This document shows, in pieces, positions 17,068-26,903 of a stretch of DNA of 64,000 bases (within the stretch, counting starts at the first letter, position 1; each line of letters begins with the position of its first letter). Source of the DNA: Pedobacter polysacchareus (GTDB lineage Bacteria > Bacteroidota > Bacteroidia > Sphingobacteriales > Sphingobacteriaceae); assembly GCF_019802255.1 (NCBI RefSeq), contig NZ_JAHYSS010000006.1, positions 352,721 to 416,720 of the forward strand. Direction: 5' to 3'. The notes below the pieces were generated by a model. That model had not been told where the DNA came from, made no database searches, and saw only the letters and a list, made by a program, of their open reading frames with translations. The position numbers and the translations under genes were made by a program.

Positions 17068-19986
17068 GTGTATTACAAAACGATTTTTTCCATTGGACTG
17101 TTCCTTCTGTTAGGCAGTGTGTACAGCTTTGCGCAGCGGTATAATTTCCGCCAGTATGATATTGAAGATGGCTTAACGCAATCGCAGGTAACCGCAGTGA
17201 CTCAAGATAGCAAACGCCGTTTATGGATCAGTACACTGGGTGGTTTAAGCTGTTTTAATGGCAAGCAATTTACTAGCTACACTAAAGCTAATGGCCTGAA
17301 TAACAACTTTGCGCTGGCACTCAGCTTAGGAAAAAACGATGAAATATGGCTGGGTACTTCCCGGGGCATTTCCAAATTTAATGGCAATCGCTTCAATAAT
17401 TACGCACAAACCAAAGAATGGGTGAGCAAACTAACCACCAGCGCCAACGGAACAGTGTATGGTCTCTCCTCTTCCAGGCTCTTTAAAACCGACGAAAAGC
17501 AAATCACATTTCTGAATGTCAGCAAAGATCCTCAGGAAAATGTGACTGCTTTAAAAGTTGACGATAAAGGAAAAATTGCAGTAGCAATTTTAGAAAAAGG
17601 CATCTTTTACCTGGAAAAAGACCGCTGGGTACCACATCCACAAAATGCGCTATTAAAGGACCTGGTGATCTCTGACTTTTTCACAGACCATCAGCATCGG
17701 GATAAATTCTGGCTGCTGGCAGCCGATGGTTTATATGGTTTGGATGCCAAGCGAATGCGTCAATATGTATCTGGGAAATTTACAGCCATAGAACAAGATG
17801 CCAAGAACAATATATGGATCGGTTATAGTACAGGGGCCTATTATCTGAGCAGCAACAGCCTGATTCACTTTAACGGAAAAAATGGTTTTACCAACAACAT
17901 GGTCAATGCCATCTTTAAAGATGCAGAAAACAACATTTGGCTGGCAACGGATGGAACTGGTCTTTTCAGATATGTAGACAGGGATTACGTCATTTTCGAT
18001 GAATCTCAGGGGCTCAATAGTAAAATCGTCATGAGTCTGGCGAATGGTCCTGCAGCCGATGAAATATGGATCGGCACTTATGGTGGTTTATTTCAATATA
18101 AATCGGGAAAAATTAAAGAAATCCCTATCCCTTCCACGCTAGAGGATAGCAAAAACATCAATTTTCTATATAACGACCGTCAAAAAAACATCTGGATCGG
18201 AACCGTTTATGGCGGACTTTGGTGTTATGATGGTAAAAAGATCAATCAAATGGCATTAGACCGTCATTCTATTGCCTATAATGCCATTCTAGAAGACAGC
18301 AAAGGTAAGATTTGGGTGTCTACCAATGCAGGCTGCTATTTGCTGAATAAAAAGACAAAACAATTGGAATGGGTGAGTAAGCAATTTGGCAGTACCCTTT
18401 TGGAAACTCCTGAAGGAGAAATCCTTGTAGGCACCCAGGATGGCGTTTACGCGATTAACATTCCAGGACAGAGCAAACCTTTAAACCTGCCGCAGCTCAA
18501 CGGCTCCTCCATCCTCTGCATGGAAAAATTAGGGCAAAACACCTTACTCTTTGGAACTTCTGACAATGGGATTCTAATTTGGGATCGTAAAACCGGGAAA
18601 ACCAAATCCATAAATACCCATCAAGGTTTGGCATCCGATCATATTTATAGCTTACTACTGGATCAGCAGGGGATTTTATGGGCAGGTACTGGTAAAGGCA
18701 TCAATAAAATTAACATCAGGGATTTTAGTGTAATCCGCAATAACAATGAACCTAATTTATTAGTAGAATGTAATCAAAATGCCATTCTTCAGCGGGATAA
18801 TGACATCTGGGTGGGTACAACGAAAGGTGCCATAGTGTACAACCGGAACCACGAGTTAAAACCTTCGGTTCCTCCTTTCATCTACATCAATTCGGTTACT
18901 GCATTTGCCCAGAATAAAGGAAGGCAAAACAAACAGCAAACGGTATTCAAAGGGAATGAACTGAGTAATATGGCAACTCTGCCCTACCAGCAGAACAACC
19001 TGAACATCAATTTTACCGGTATCTTTTTAGCCAATCCCGATGGCTTGGTGTATCAATATCGCTTAGTTGGACTAGACAACAAGTACAGTGAAAGTATCAG
19101 CAATACTTCCATGAATTTCTCTTCCATTCCTCCAGGAAGGTATACTTTTCAGGTGAGAGCCATTACAAAAGCAGGTATAGCCTCATTAAATACGGCTTCG
19201 TTTTCATTTGAGATTACCCCCCCATATTATCAAACAGGTGTATTCCGATTGTTTATCTTTGTGCTCATTGTGTTTTTGATGTTACTCATGGTATACATCA
19301 TTCTGAACTTGAATGAACGCAAGCGAAAATTAAGGTTAACCATCAAGCTGGAAGAGCAATTTAAGGTCAGAAAACAGACGGCTGAAGATTTTCATGACGA
19401 TCTTGGTAACAAATTGACCCGAATCTCCGTCTTATCAGAAGTATTGAGCAGTATGATCGATGAACATGATACAGAAAAGAGAAGTATCATCTCAAAAATC
19501 AACGACAATGTAAATGAATTATATAGGGGTACTAAAGACATATTGTGGTCGCTAAATCCTAAAAATGACAAGTTAACCGAGCTGTTAGGGCATATCCAGG
19601 AATTTGGAAAAGAAATGTTTAACAACACTAATGTAACGTTCCGGTCTCATATTGACCTGGGAGGATACGATGGGAAACTATCATTAGATGTGAGCAGAAA
19701 CCTGCTCATGATTTTTAAGGAGGCGATTCACAATGCGCTGAAACACGCAAAACCGGGGATGGTTGTGTTTTCAGCAACAGTAGATGGGGAAACTTTGAAA
19801 ATCGTTGTAAAAGACGATGGACAAGGGCTTGATCCCATAGGATCCATGGATGGTCATGGGATAAACAATATGAATGTGAGAGCAAAAAGAATCAATGCAA
19901 AATTAAACATCAATTCAGACTCAACTGGTACAGAGATTAAATTAACTGTTAGTCTTTCCACTTTAATGCGTCTTAAAAATGTATAG
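17068..19986 (+). CDS. Propeller-type sensor histidine kinase (HisKA_3)
   Basis: 972 residues with a GTG start. A signal peptide (1-22) leads to a large periplasmic sensor of repeated Reg_prop blades (LWISTLGGLSCFNG, IWLGTSRGISKFNG, IWLATDGTGLFRY and others), probably two beta-propellers, then a Y_Y_Y domain (YQYRLVGLDNKY, IPPGRYTFQVRA). One membrane helix lies at about 727-750. The cytoplasmic kinase has the HisKA_3 phosphoacceptor H776 in DFHDDLGNKLTR and an HATPase domain with NALKHA and DDGQGL. It probably senses a periplasmic ligand, often a glycan in related systems, and phosphorylates the regulator encoded by the overlapping next gene. Confidence 0.93.
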   Translation: MYYKTIFSIGLFLLLGSVYSFAQRYNFRQYDIEDGLTQSQVTAVTQDSKRRLWISTLGGLSCFNGKQFTSYTKANGLNNNFALALSLGKNDEIWLGTSRGISKFNGNRFNNYAQTKEWVSKLTTSANGTVYGLSSSRLFKTDEKQITFLNVSKDPQENVTALKVDDKGKIAVAILEKGIFYLEKDRWVPHPQNALLKDLVISDFFTDHQHRDKFWLLAADGLYGLDAKRMRQYVSGKFTAIEQDAKNNIWIGYSTGAYYLSSNSLIHFNGKNGFTNNMVNAIFKDAENNIWLATDGTGLFRYVDRDYVIFDESQGLNSKIVMSLANGPAADEIWIGTYGGLFQYKSGKIKEIPIPSTLEDSKNINFLYNDRQKNIWIGTVYGGLWCYDGKKINQMALDRHSIAYNAILEDSKGKIWVSTNAGCYLLNKKTKQLEWVSKQFGSTLLETPEGEILVGTQDGVYAINIPGQSKPLNLPQLNGSSILCMEKLGQNTLLFGTSDNGILIWDRKTGKTKSINTHQGLASDHIYSLLLDQQGILWAGTGKGINKINIRDFSVIRNNNEPNLLVECNQNAILQRDNDIWVGTTKGAIVYNRNHELKPSVPPFIYINSVTAFAQNKGRQNKQQTVFKGNELSNMATLPYQQNNLNINFTGIFLANPDGLVYQYRLVGLDNKYSESISNTSMNFSSIPPGRYTFQVRAITKAGIASLNTASFSFEITPPYYQTGVFRLFIFVLIVFLMLLMVYIILNLNERKRKLRLTIKLEEQFKVRKQTAEDFHDDLGNKLTRISVLSEVLSSMIDEHDTEKRSIISKINDNVNELYRGTKDILWSLNPKNDKLTELLGHIQEFGKEMFNNTNVTFRSHIDLGGYDGKLSLDVSRNLLMIFKEAIHNALKHAKPGMVVFSATVDGETLKIVVKDDGQGLDPIGSMDGHGINNMNVRAKRINAKLNINSDSTGTEIKLTVSLSTLMRLKNV

Positions 19987-20611
19987 TCAGCCAAAATCAA
20001 GAGTTGTGATCATTGAAGATGATCAAACCATCAGAGAAGGGTATGCTTACTTAATTAACCACACTTCTCCTTATCAGGTGGTGGCTACTTATCCTTCATT
20101 CGATGCGGCAAAACATAAAATCAGCAAAGATCAGCCAGATGTGATCATTCTGGATATTCAGCTTCCTGGCACCAACGGCATTGATGCCCTTCCCCAATTG
20201 AAGAAACTGCTGCCGCAAGTATATATCATCATGCTGACTGTTTATGAAACAGAGAAGACTATACTCGATGCACTGGCCAATGGAGCATCTGGTTATTTCA
20301 CCAAAAATACCCCTACAGCCAAGTTAATTGAGGCCATTAAGGATGTGCTAAATGGTGGTGGCCCAATGAGTCCTGATGTGGCTAAAACGGTGATTCTTTC
20401 CCTTCAAAAGAACCCGGACAGTCCATTGACGAAAAGGGAAACCCAAATACTGGAACTGATGACTACCGGTAAAGATCGCGGACAAATTGCCAAAGAACTT
20501 TTCATAGAGGTGGAAACTGTAAAGACACATACTAAAAACATCTATACGAAGCTGAATGTAAATACCAAAGCCGAGGCAATACAGGTGGCAAAAGATAAAA
20601 AGCTGGTTTAA
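19979..20611 (+). CDS. LuxR/NarL-type response regulator
   Basis: 210 residues. The receiver domain has EDD at 13-15, phosphoacceptor D59 in VIILDIQLPG, and the conserved Thr and Lys in MLTVYE and TKNTP. The C-terminal GerE/LuxR helix-turn-helix is clear: LTKRETQILELMTTG, then ETVKTHTKNIYTKLNV. It overlaps the kinase gene by 8 bases, so it is its cognate output regulator. The divergent-spacer repeats at 16951-17010 are candidate binding sites. Confidence 0.95.
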   Translation: MYSQPKSRVVIIEDDQTIREGYAYLINHTSPYQVVATYPSFDAAKHKISKDQPDVIILDIQLPGTNGIDALPQLKKLLPQVYIIMLTVYETEKTILDALANGASGYFTKNTPTAKLIEAIKDVLNGGGPMSPDVAKTVILSLQKNPDSPLTKRETQILELMTTGKDRGQIAKELFIEVETVKTHTKNIYTKLNVNTKAEAIQVAKDKKLV

Positions 20612-20629
20612 TGACTTGCTAAAAACACA

Positions 20630-20673
20630 AAACAAAACGGCCGTATCCTTTTAGGAATACGGCCGTTTTGTTT
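20630..20673. terminator. Strong bidirectional terminator
   Basis: AACAAAACGGCCGTAT pairs with ATACGGCCGTTTTGTT, a 16-bp perfect stem extended by CC/GG, between convergent genes. Confidence 0.93.
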
Positions 20674-20691
20674 AATCCAGCAATGATTTCG

Positions 20692-21318
20692 CTATTCTTT
20701 TATTTCATTGGTTGAAAAGCTGTTCCCATTTAAACGGTATTGCAGCATTTTAACTGTTCCCGCTTTATTGGTGGTATCTTTCTCATCCTTTACAGGGAAA
20801 GAACGGAAAAGGTCTCCGTTTTTAATGATAAATTTGTCGCCACCAGCATAATTCTTCTTCATGGAAGCACTCAATGGAGGGAAATTGATTTTCCTGAATT
20901 CTCCACCAGCATACTCATAAACATTCAGGTCCAGCACATTTTTCTTGCTCAGCAACTCAATATAGATTTCTGGGTTACCATCATTGTCAAGGTCCATGTT
21001 CCAGGCATCAGTAATGATTCCCTTACGTTCATTAGAAAAAGATTTATAATTATTTCTTAGCGTATCTGACAAAAGAATCAGGTATCCACCAATGCTATCC
21101 ACTCCTTTCCCCCAGCTGACTACTTCAAAGTTAACCCCCGGTCGGATGGCAATGTCCTTGTAAAAAGGAAACTGACCCTGCGGTTTTTTAGCTTCAGTCG
21201 TGTTGGCGGTAGTCGGTGAAGCAGTCATCTTTTCAGATGTACTGTTTCCGCAAGCGGCCAATAAAAGCAGCCCTGCAAATAACAGGGGCAGCTTAAGGAA
21301 ATATTTACCTGGTTTCAT
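20692..21318 (-). CDS. Lipoprotein of unknown function
   Basis: 208 residues from the ATG at 21318; the in-frame TTG at 21336 would add six residues. A lipoprotein signal ends in LLLLAAC with Cys23. The mature part starts with a Ser/Thr-rich linker and contains DNDGNPEIYIELLSKK, an acidic FG-GAP/VCBS-like calcium-loop pattern seen in proteins that report measured quantities. No family recognised. It begins 36 bases after the hexosaminidase gene and is likely co-transcribed with it. Confidence 0.75.
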   Translation of the reverse strand: MKPGKYFLKLPLLFAGLLLLAACGNSTSEKMTASPTTANTTEAKKPQGQFPFYKDIAIRPGVNFEVVSWGKGVDSIGGYLILLSDTLRNNYKSFSNERKGIITDAWNMDLDNDGNPEIYIELLSKKNVLDLNVYEYAGGEFRKINFPPLSASMKKNYAGGDKFIIKNGDLFRSFPVKDEKDTTNKAGTVKMLQYRLNGNSFSTNEIKE

Positions 21319-21354
21319 TTTTATATTTATTTGCAATGTGTTTCGTTTTGCAGC

Positions 21355-23256
21355 CTATTTCGTTTTTACATCAGCAGCACCATTGTTCAGAATGGTTTCT
21401 GTAACTACACTTTGTTTGCCTGTTGGCGTGATCACGATTGTTTTCAATACACGTTTCTCTCCTTTAGGAACGATCACTTTCATTCCCTTAGTATACAAAT
21501 TTGCTGCTGTTGAAGGACGGGTAAGATCTAGCGTATAGTAAATACTAGCGCCTGGCATTGGTTCTTTCAGATCAATGCTGATCGTTTCGCCATTGATTAC
21601 CTTTTCATTTAATCCCAATGGTGTAGGTACCCAATAGTTAGTCCCTGTTTTATCTAATCTAGCCAAATGCACAGGAAGACGTTCTTCAGAGAAGTTTTTC
21701 AAGTCTTTACGTTCTGGCTGTGACCAGGCAATTTCCGCAAGAGAGAAAATTCTTGGCATAATCATGTATTCCACTTTTGCAGGTGTCTGGATGTATTCTG
21801 TCCATAAGTTAGCCTGAACACCTATGATGTATTTCTGCTGATCTGCTGTCAGTTCTTTTGGCATTGGATCATAGTTGTAAACCTTCGCATAATTAGAAAG
21901 GCCACCAATATTTGTTGGTTCGTCCTCAGAAGTAGATTGTTTATGGTCGAAATATAAACCACCACCATTAGGTGTCATGATCACATCATGGTTTTGCTGT
22001 GCTGCAGCAATACCGCCTTCAGTACCTCTCCAGGACATTACCGTTGCATTTGGAGCTAATCCGCCTTCTAAGATCTCATCCCATCCGATGATCTGACGGC
22101 CTTTTGCATTCACATGTTTTTCAATTCTTTGGATGAAATAGCTCTGTAATCCGTGCTCATCTTTCAGGTTCAGGTCTTTAATCATTTTCTGGCAAAAAGC
22201 ACTTTCTTTCCAGTATTCTTTAGGACATTCATCACCACCGATGTGGATATATTTAGAAGGGAATAAAGCGATGACTTCATCTAATACATTTTCAAGGAAT
22301 TTGAAAGTATTGTCGCTAGGCACAAATACGTCATCAAATACACCGAATGTTTGTTGAACTTGTTTTCCTTTTCTGCTGCCCGACCATGGTGTTTTTGCAT
22401 CTACAAAGGTATCTCTTTCCGGGAAACAGCTCAATTCAGGATAAGCGGCAATTGCTGCTGAAGCATGACCAGGAAGTTCAATTTCAGGAACCACATTGAT
22501 ATACCTTGCCGCAGCATAAGCGATCACGTCTTTCACTTCATTTTGCGTGTAATAACCTTTATATTCTTTATTATCTGTAGCTACACCTGGATGATGACCG
22601 ATGATAGTTCCATTTCTTTTACCACCAACTTCTGTTAATCTTGGGTATTTTTTGATCTCAATTCTCCAACCCTGATCATCTGTTAAATGCCAGTGGAAAT
22701 TGTTCATTTTATAGTCAGACATCACGTCGATGTATTTTTTAACCAGCGCTACAGGGTACATGTGACGAGATACGTCCAAATGCATTCCTCTATATTTGAA
22801 ACGTGGATAATCATTGATTTCTGCAGCAGAGATCAGTATCTGGTTGTTTGCTTTTTCAGGCATCAGCTGCATCATAGATTTCAGTCCATAAAACAAACCT
22901 GCTTCTGCACCAACGATAGTGATATTTTTATCCGTAATATTGATTTTATAACCTTCAGCAGGTAATTTATCAGCGCCTACAGAAGTCAGGATGATCGCTC
23001 TTTCATTCGCTGCTGCTGCTTTAGCAGGTCTTAATGCAAATCCAGCCTTGTTGGCTACAAAAGCATTGAATAGATCTGCCATTCTGGAGTTTTTCGGGTC
23101 ATTGGAGACTAAAACTACCGTTTTATCCAATTTAAAGTTACCATTGGACTTCTTTACAGATACGGGAGCGGGGATGATCCCCATGTTCTGATCCTGCTGT
23201 GCAGAAGCTTCTATTGCAATAAATGCCAACAGAACAATTGTAAATAATTTCTTCAT
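21355..23256 (-). CDS. Beta-N-acetylhexosaminidase, GH20
   Basis: 633 residues from the ATG at 23256, which gives a clean signal peptide (MKKLFTIVLLAFIAIEASAQ); an upstream in-frame start at 23313 is less likely. A GH20b N-terminal domain (30-150) precedes the catalytic barrel, which has the family hallmarks HLDVSRH, NFHWHLTDDQGWRIE and the catalytic D342-E343 pair in HIGGDECPKEYW; substrate-assisted hydrolysis releases terminal GlcNAc/GalNAc. A beta-rich C-terminal domain follows. It would act in the periplasm or at the surface on chitin fragments, glycans or peptidoglycan. Confidence 0.95.
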   Translation of the reverse strand: MKKLFTIVLLAFIAIEASAQQDQNMGIIPAPVSVKKSNGNFKLDKTVVLVSNDPKNSRMADLFNAFVANKAGFALRPAKAAAANERAIILTSVGADKLPAEGYKINITDKNITIVGAEAGLFYGLKSMMQLMPEKANNQILISAAEINDYPRFKYRGMHLDVSRHMYPVALVKKYIDVMSDYKMNNFHWHLTDDQGWRIEIKKYPRLTEVGGKRNGTIIGHHPGVATDNKEYKGYYTQNEVKDVIAYAAARYINVVPEIELPGHASAAIAAYPELSCFPERDTFVDAKTPWSGSRKGKQVQQTFGVFDDVFVPSDNTFKFLENVLDEVIALFPSKYIHIGGDECPKEYWKESAFCQKMIKDLNLKDEHGLQSYFIQRIEKHVNAKGRQIIGWDEILEGGLAPNATVMSWRGTEGGIAAAQQNHDVIMTPNGGGLYFDHKQSTSEDEPTNIGGLSNYAKVYNYDPMPKELTADQQKYIIGVQANLWTEYIQTPAKVEYMIMPRIFSLAEIAWSQPERKDLKNFSEERLPVHLARLDKTGTNYWVPTPLGLNEKVINGETISIDLKEPMPGASIYYTLDLTRPSTAANLYTKGMKVIVPKGEKRVLKTIVITPTGKQSVVTETILNNGAADVKTK

Positions 23257-23337
23257 TTGTTTTCTTGTGTTTTTTAATTTGGTTAATCGAGCGCAGTTTG
23301 AAACTGACTGCACAAGATAAAAAAAACCTTTGATACA

Positions 23338-23371
23338 AAAAAAGGCGGAATTCTTACGAATTCCGCCTTTT
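23338..23371. terminator. Terminator downstream of trxB
   Basis: AAAAGGCGGAATTC pairs with GAATTCCGCCTTTT around a 4-base loop, followed on the minus strand by further T's. It separates trxB from the hexosaminidase gene, which has the same orientation. Confidence 0.92.
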
Positions 23372-23390
23372 CAAACTAAATACTTGTCGA

Positions 23391-24353
23391 TTAAAACAAA
23401 ACTTTTACCTCATCTTCTTTCGCAGCCAGGTAGCGTTCTGCATCTAAAGCAGCCATACACCCTGAACCAGCGGCAGTTACCGCCTGACGGTAATAATGAT
23501 CCTGTACATCACCAGCAGCAAAAACACCTTCTACATTGGTTTTTGTTGATCCTGGAATAGTTTTAAGGTAGCCGGTTTCATCCATATCTAACCAACCTTT
23601 AAAGATGTCTGTATTTGGTTTATGACCAATAGCCACGAAGAAACCATCTACAGGAATCTCCGATTCCACACCAGTTTGGTTGTTTAATACCCTTACCGCA
23701 GTTACATTTTTACCATTACCCAGGATTTCCTGAGTTTCAGTATGGTAAATGATTTCGATATTAGGTGTATTTAATACCCTGCTTACCATTGCTTTTGACG
23801 CTCTGAATTCGTCTCTTCTTACCAGCATATATACTTTTTTACAAAGTTTAGCCAGGTAAGTAGCTTCTTCCGCGGCAGTATCACCAGCACCAACGATGGC
23901 TACATCCAGTCCTTTAAAGAAGAAACCGTCGCATACTGCACAGGCAGAAACACCAAAGCCATTATATTTTTGCTCAGAAGGCAAACCTAACCATTTTGCG
24001 GTGGCGCCTGTTGAGATAATTACCGTATCTGCAGTAATGGTTTTAATATCATCTACTACTACTTTATGTGGCATTGAAGAAAAATCCACTGAACTTACGT
24101 AACCAAAACGGATGTCAGTTCCAAAGCGTTCTGCTTGCTTACGGAAATCTTCCATCATTTCAGGGCCCATTACTCCAGCAGGATAACCTGGAAAATTATC
24201 AACGTCTGTGGTTTGTGTCAATTGTCCACCCGGCTCCATACCGGTATACATTACTGGTTTCAGTTCTGCACGAGCGGCATAAATTGCTGCAGTATATCCT
24301 GCCGGGCCTGACCCTATAATCAAACATTTAACGTGTTCTATTTCTTGTGACAT
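23391..24353 (-). CDS. trxB: Thioredoxin reductase
   Basis: 320 residues, standard length for low-molecular-weight TrxB. FAD-binding GSGPAGYTAAIYAAR at about 13-27, the redox-active C138-A-V-C141 pair followed by D, the NADPH-binding VGAGDTAAEEA near 155-165, and a C-terminal VFAAGDVQD FAD motif. It reduces thioredoxin with NADPH in the cytoplasm. It has its own consensus promoter and terminator, so it is a single-gene unit. Confidence 0.97.
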   Translation of the reverse strand: MSQEIEHVKCLIIGSGPAGYTAAIYAARAELKPVMYTGMEPGGQLTQTTDVDNFPGYPAGVMGPEMMEDFRKQAERFGTDIRFGYVSSVDFSSMPHKVVVDDIKTITADTVIISTGATAKWLGLPSEQKYNGFGVSACAVCDGFFFKGLDVAIVGAGDTAAEEATYLAKLCKKVYMLVRRDEFRASKAMVSRVLNTPNIEIIYHTETQEILGNGKNVTAVRVLNNQTGVESEIPVDGFFVAIGHKPNTDIFKGWLDMDETGYLKTIPGSTKTNVEGVFAAGDVQDHYYRQAVTAAGSGCMAALDAERYLAAKEDEVKVLF

Positions 24354-24374
24354 ATTATTTTTTCTGTTATACTA

Positions 24375-24405
24375 CAAAATTACGTTTTTCTACAACGCTT
24401 AGCAA
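24375..24405 (-). promoter_or_regulatory. trxB promoter (-33 TTG and -7 TAATTTTG)
   Basis: On the minus strand, TTG (24405-24403) and TAATTTTG (24382-24375) are separated by 20 bases, matching the Bacteroidota -33/-7 layout. The predicted start lies about 15-20 bases before the ATG. Confidence 0.7.
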
Positions 24406-24478
24406 GTCCCATCGTGCCAGAAGGCTGCATTATGAGGCCGCGATTATAAAATGATACCGGATGATTTGTTAAAAAAAA

Positions 24479-26107
24479 TCAGGTTTGAATGATCCCTACA
24501 TTAAAAGCTTTTTTAATTGGAGATTGATTTGCGGCCTCTATACCCATAGAAATCACCTTCCGCGTTTCCAGCGGGTCGATTACACCATCTACCCAAAGCC
24601 TGGAGGCGGCATAATATGGTGTTGTCTGACTATTGTACCGATCTGTAATTTCTTTTAAAAGTTCTGCTTCCTTTTCTGGAGTGATGGTTTCCCCTTTTGC
24701 TTTTAAAGAGGCTTCCTGGATCTGTAACAATACTTTTGCTGCTTGTGAGCCACCCATTACCGCTATTTTAGCACTCGGCCAGGCATAGATCAATCGGGGA
24801 TCATAGGCTTTACCACACATCGCATAGTTACCTGCGCCGTAAGAATTGCCCAATACAATCGTGAATTTAGGCACTACAGAATTGGCCACCGCATTTACCA
24901 TTTTGGCACCATCTTTAATGATTCCGCCTTGTTCGGACCTGCTGCCTACCATGAATCCAGTTACATCCTGTAAAAATACCAAGGGAATTTTCTTCTGGTT
25001 GCAGTTCATAATGAACCGGGCTGCTTTATCGGCACTATCCGAATAAATCACGCCGCCAAACTGCATCTCTCCTTTTTTAGACTTCACCACTTTACGCTGA
25101 TTGGCCACGATTCCTACTGCCCAGCCATCTACCCTGCCTAATCCACAGATGATGCTTTGGCCATACAGTTGTTTATATTCTTCAAAATTAGAACCATCTA
25201 CTAAACGATGAATGATTTCCAGCATATCATAAGGTTTCTCTCTGCTTTCCGGCAGGATTCCATAAATATCTTCCGGGTTTAATTTCGGCATTTCCGGCTT
25301 AATTCGATCAAAACCAGCAACTTCTGGTTTACCCAGCATACTCATAATGTTGCGAATGCTGTCCAGACAAGCCTGGTCATTCGGATGCTTGTAATCCGTT
25401 ACACCAGAAATCTCACAATGAGTAGTTGCACCACCCAGAGTTTCATTGTCGATATCCTCACCAATAGCTGATTTCACCAGGTAAGAGCCCGCAAGAAATA
25501 CAGATCCTGTGCCATCGACAATCATTGCTTCATCACTCATAATCGGCAGGTAAGCACCTCCAGCAACGCAGGAGCCCATAATTGCAGAGATCTGCACAAT
25601 TCCATCTGCAGACATCAGTGCATTATTTCTGAACATCCGGCCAAAATGTTCTTTATCAGGAAAAATTTCGTCCTGCATCGGCAGGTATACTCCTGCACTA
25701 TCCACCAGATAAATCACTGGCAGTCGGTTTTCCATGGCGATTTCCTGTGCCCTTAAATTCTTTTTGGCGGTCATAGGAAACCAGGCACCGGCCTTTACCG
25801 TTGCATCGTTCGCGATGATCATGCATTGCCTTCCGGAAACATAGCCAATTCCAGCCACTACGCCTGCCGAAGGACATCCCCCCTGCTCAGCATACATGCC
25901 ATCTGCAGCAAAAGCACCGACCTCCAGAAATTCACTTTCTTTATCCATCAGATAAGCGATTCGCTCTCGTGCTAAAAGCTTGCCTTTGTCTTTTTGTTTT
26001 GCTGCATTCTTTGCTCCTCCACCTTCATATATCTTTTTAAGCTTCGTCTTCAACTCGTAAACCGACTGCTTATTCAAATCTTCATTTTTGTTGAATTCTA
26101 TATTCAT
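24479..26107 (-). CDS. Acyl-CoA carboxylase carboxyltransferase (beta) subunit
   Basis: 542 residues with both halves of the carboxyltransferase crotonase fold: the N-terminal half with GGCPSAGVVAGIGYVSGR and VYLVDSAGVYLPMQDEIFPD, the C-terminal half with FLQDVTGFMVGSRSEQGGIIK and GNSYGAGNYAMCGKAYDPR. The overall pattern, including PMQDEIFPD, is closest to methylcrotonyl-CoA carboxylase beta (leucine breakdown), with propionyl-CoA as the alternative. It transfers the carboxyl group from biotin to the acyl-CoA. No biotin carboxylase/BCCP alpha subunit is encoded in the window, so its partner is elsewhere. Confidence 0.92.
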   Translation of the reverse strand: MNIEFNKNEDLNKQSVYELKTKLKKIYEGGGAKNAAKQKDKGKLLARERIAYLMDKESEFLEVGAFAADGMYAEQGGCPSAGVVAGIGYVSGRQCMIIANDATVKAGAWFPMTAKKNLRAQEIAMENRLPVIYLVDSAGVYLPMQDEIFPDKEHFGRMFRNNALMSADGIVQISAIMGSCVAGGAYLPIMSDEAMIVDGTGSVFLAGSYLVKSAIGEDIDNETLGGATTHCEISGVTDYKHPNDQACLDSIRNIMSMLGKPEVAGFDRIKPEMPKLNPEDIYGILPESREKPYDMLEIIHRLVDGSNFEEYKQLYGQSIICGLGRVDGWAVGIVANQRKVVKSKKGEMQFGGVIYSDSADKAARFIMNCNQKKIPLVFLQDVTGFMVGSRSEQGGIIKDGAKMVNAVANSVVPKFTIVLGNSYGAGNYAMCGKAYDPRLIYAWPSAKIAVMGGSQAAKVLLQIQEASLKAKGETITPEKEAELLKEITDRYNSQTTPYYAASRLWVDGVIDPLETRKVISMGIEAANQSPIKKAFNVGIIQT

Positions 26108-26238
26108 TTGGGCAAGTTAAATCTATTTTCCAATGAAACAAAAGTCCGTTTCGGGCTTTGGTATAAAGCTTTCATTTGTTTCGCTTTCAGCTATAAATTT
26201 CTGCTAAATATTTTACATCAACTGCCTTTATGCCAACA

Positions 26239-26463
26239 TTAAGGATCTTTTAACTTTTCCATGTTTTCCAGCAGTTCCTTCAAATCTGAATAGCAGTTCA
26301 GCACGCGCATCCTTTCCTTCCGGTTTGTTTTAATGGAAACCTGGTAAGCCCAACTCCTGTACAGCTGATATAAAACATCCCTTACCTCTTCAGGAGGATA
26401 GTCTTTCAAAAATGACCGTACCAATAAATTTAATCGATGTGATTGCCGACGGTTTAGCCGCAT
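26239..26463 (-). CDS. Small basic protein of unknown function
   Basis: 74 residues, helical and rich in Arg/Leu (MRLNRRQSHRLNLLVRSFL, later RSWAYQVSIKTNRKER). No family recognised. It starts two bases after the stop of the small exported protein upstream, which suggests the two form an operon and supports both as real genes. A 131-base gap separates it from the carboxyltransferase gene. Confidence 0.55.
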   Translation of the reverse strand: MRLNRRQSHRLNLLVRSFLKDYPPEEVRDVLYQLYRSWAYQVSIKTNRKERMRVLNCYSDLKELLENMEKLKDP

Positions 26464-26465
26464 TT

Positions 26466-26681
26466 TTAATCATTTCCGTTAGCTGTAAAAACCACCTGCT
26501 GGTGTTGCAGCTTTACTTTAAGCTGCACAATTTGACCGGAATATCTTGGAAAACGGGCATACTGCGTATGCCGGCACCCACCCTTCTCCTGGCATTTCTT
26601 CCACAGAGAGGAAATGTACATGGATTTTGCTGACAAAACACAGCACAACAAAGCCATCATAAAAAAGAATACTCTTTTCAT
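26466..26681 (-). CDS. Small exported protein of unknown function
   Basis: 71 residues with a strong signal-like N-terminus (MKRVFFFMMALLCCVLSAKS) and a basic, aromatic mature part with two further Cys (WKKCQEKGGC). The tight 2-base spacing to the next gene is the main reason to think it is expressed. No family recognised. The 222 bases upstream toward the DUF389 gene are AT-rich with nothing else visible. Confidence 0.5.
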   Translation of the reverse strand: MKRVFFFMMALLCCVLSAKSMYISSLWKKCQEKGGCRHTQYARFPRYSGQIVQLKVKLQHQQVVFTANGND

Positions 26682-26903
26682 ACTGATATAATTTTACGTT
26701 AAAAACTTAATGGAAAATGGATAGAATAAATTGACAATCAGGCTTAAACAAAAGTAAACCAGCAAATCGAAGCTATATATTTTAGTCTATTGAGTGGTTA
26801 CAAAAAGGCAATTATTTTTACCAATTATCTTCTTTTACCCTGTAAAATTTACAAAGCAAATCTATTAGGAATAAACTAGTAATTTTTAGGATCAATAATT
26901 GCG

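Noticed and set aside
21318..21336. TTG start for the lipoprotein
   Set aside because: The ATG at 21318 directly precedes a normal lipoprotein signal; the extra six residues add nothing.
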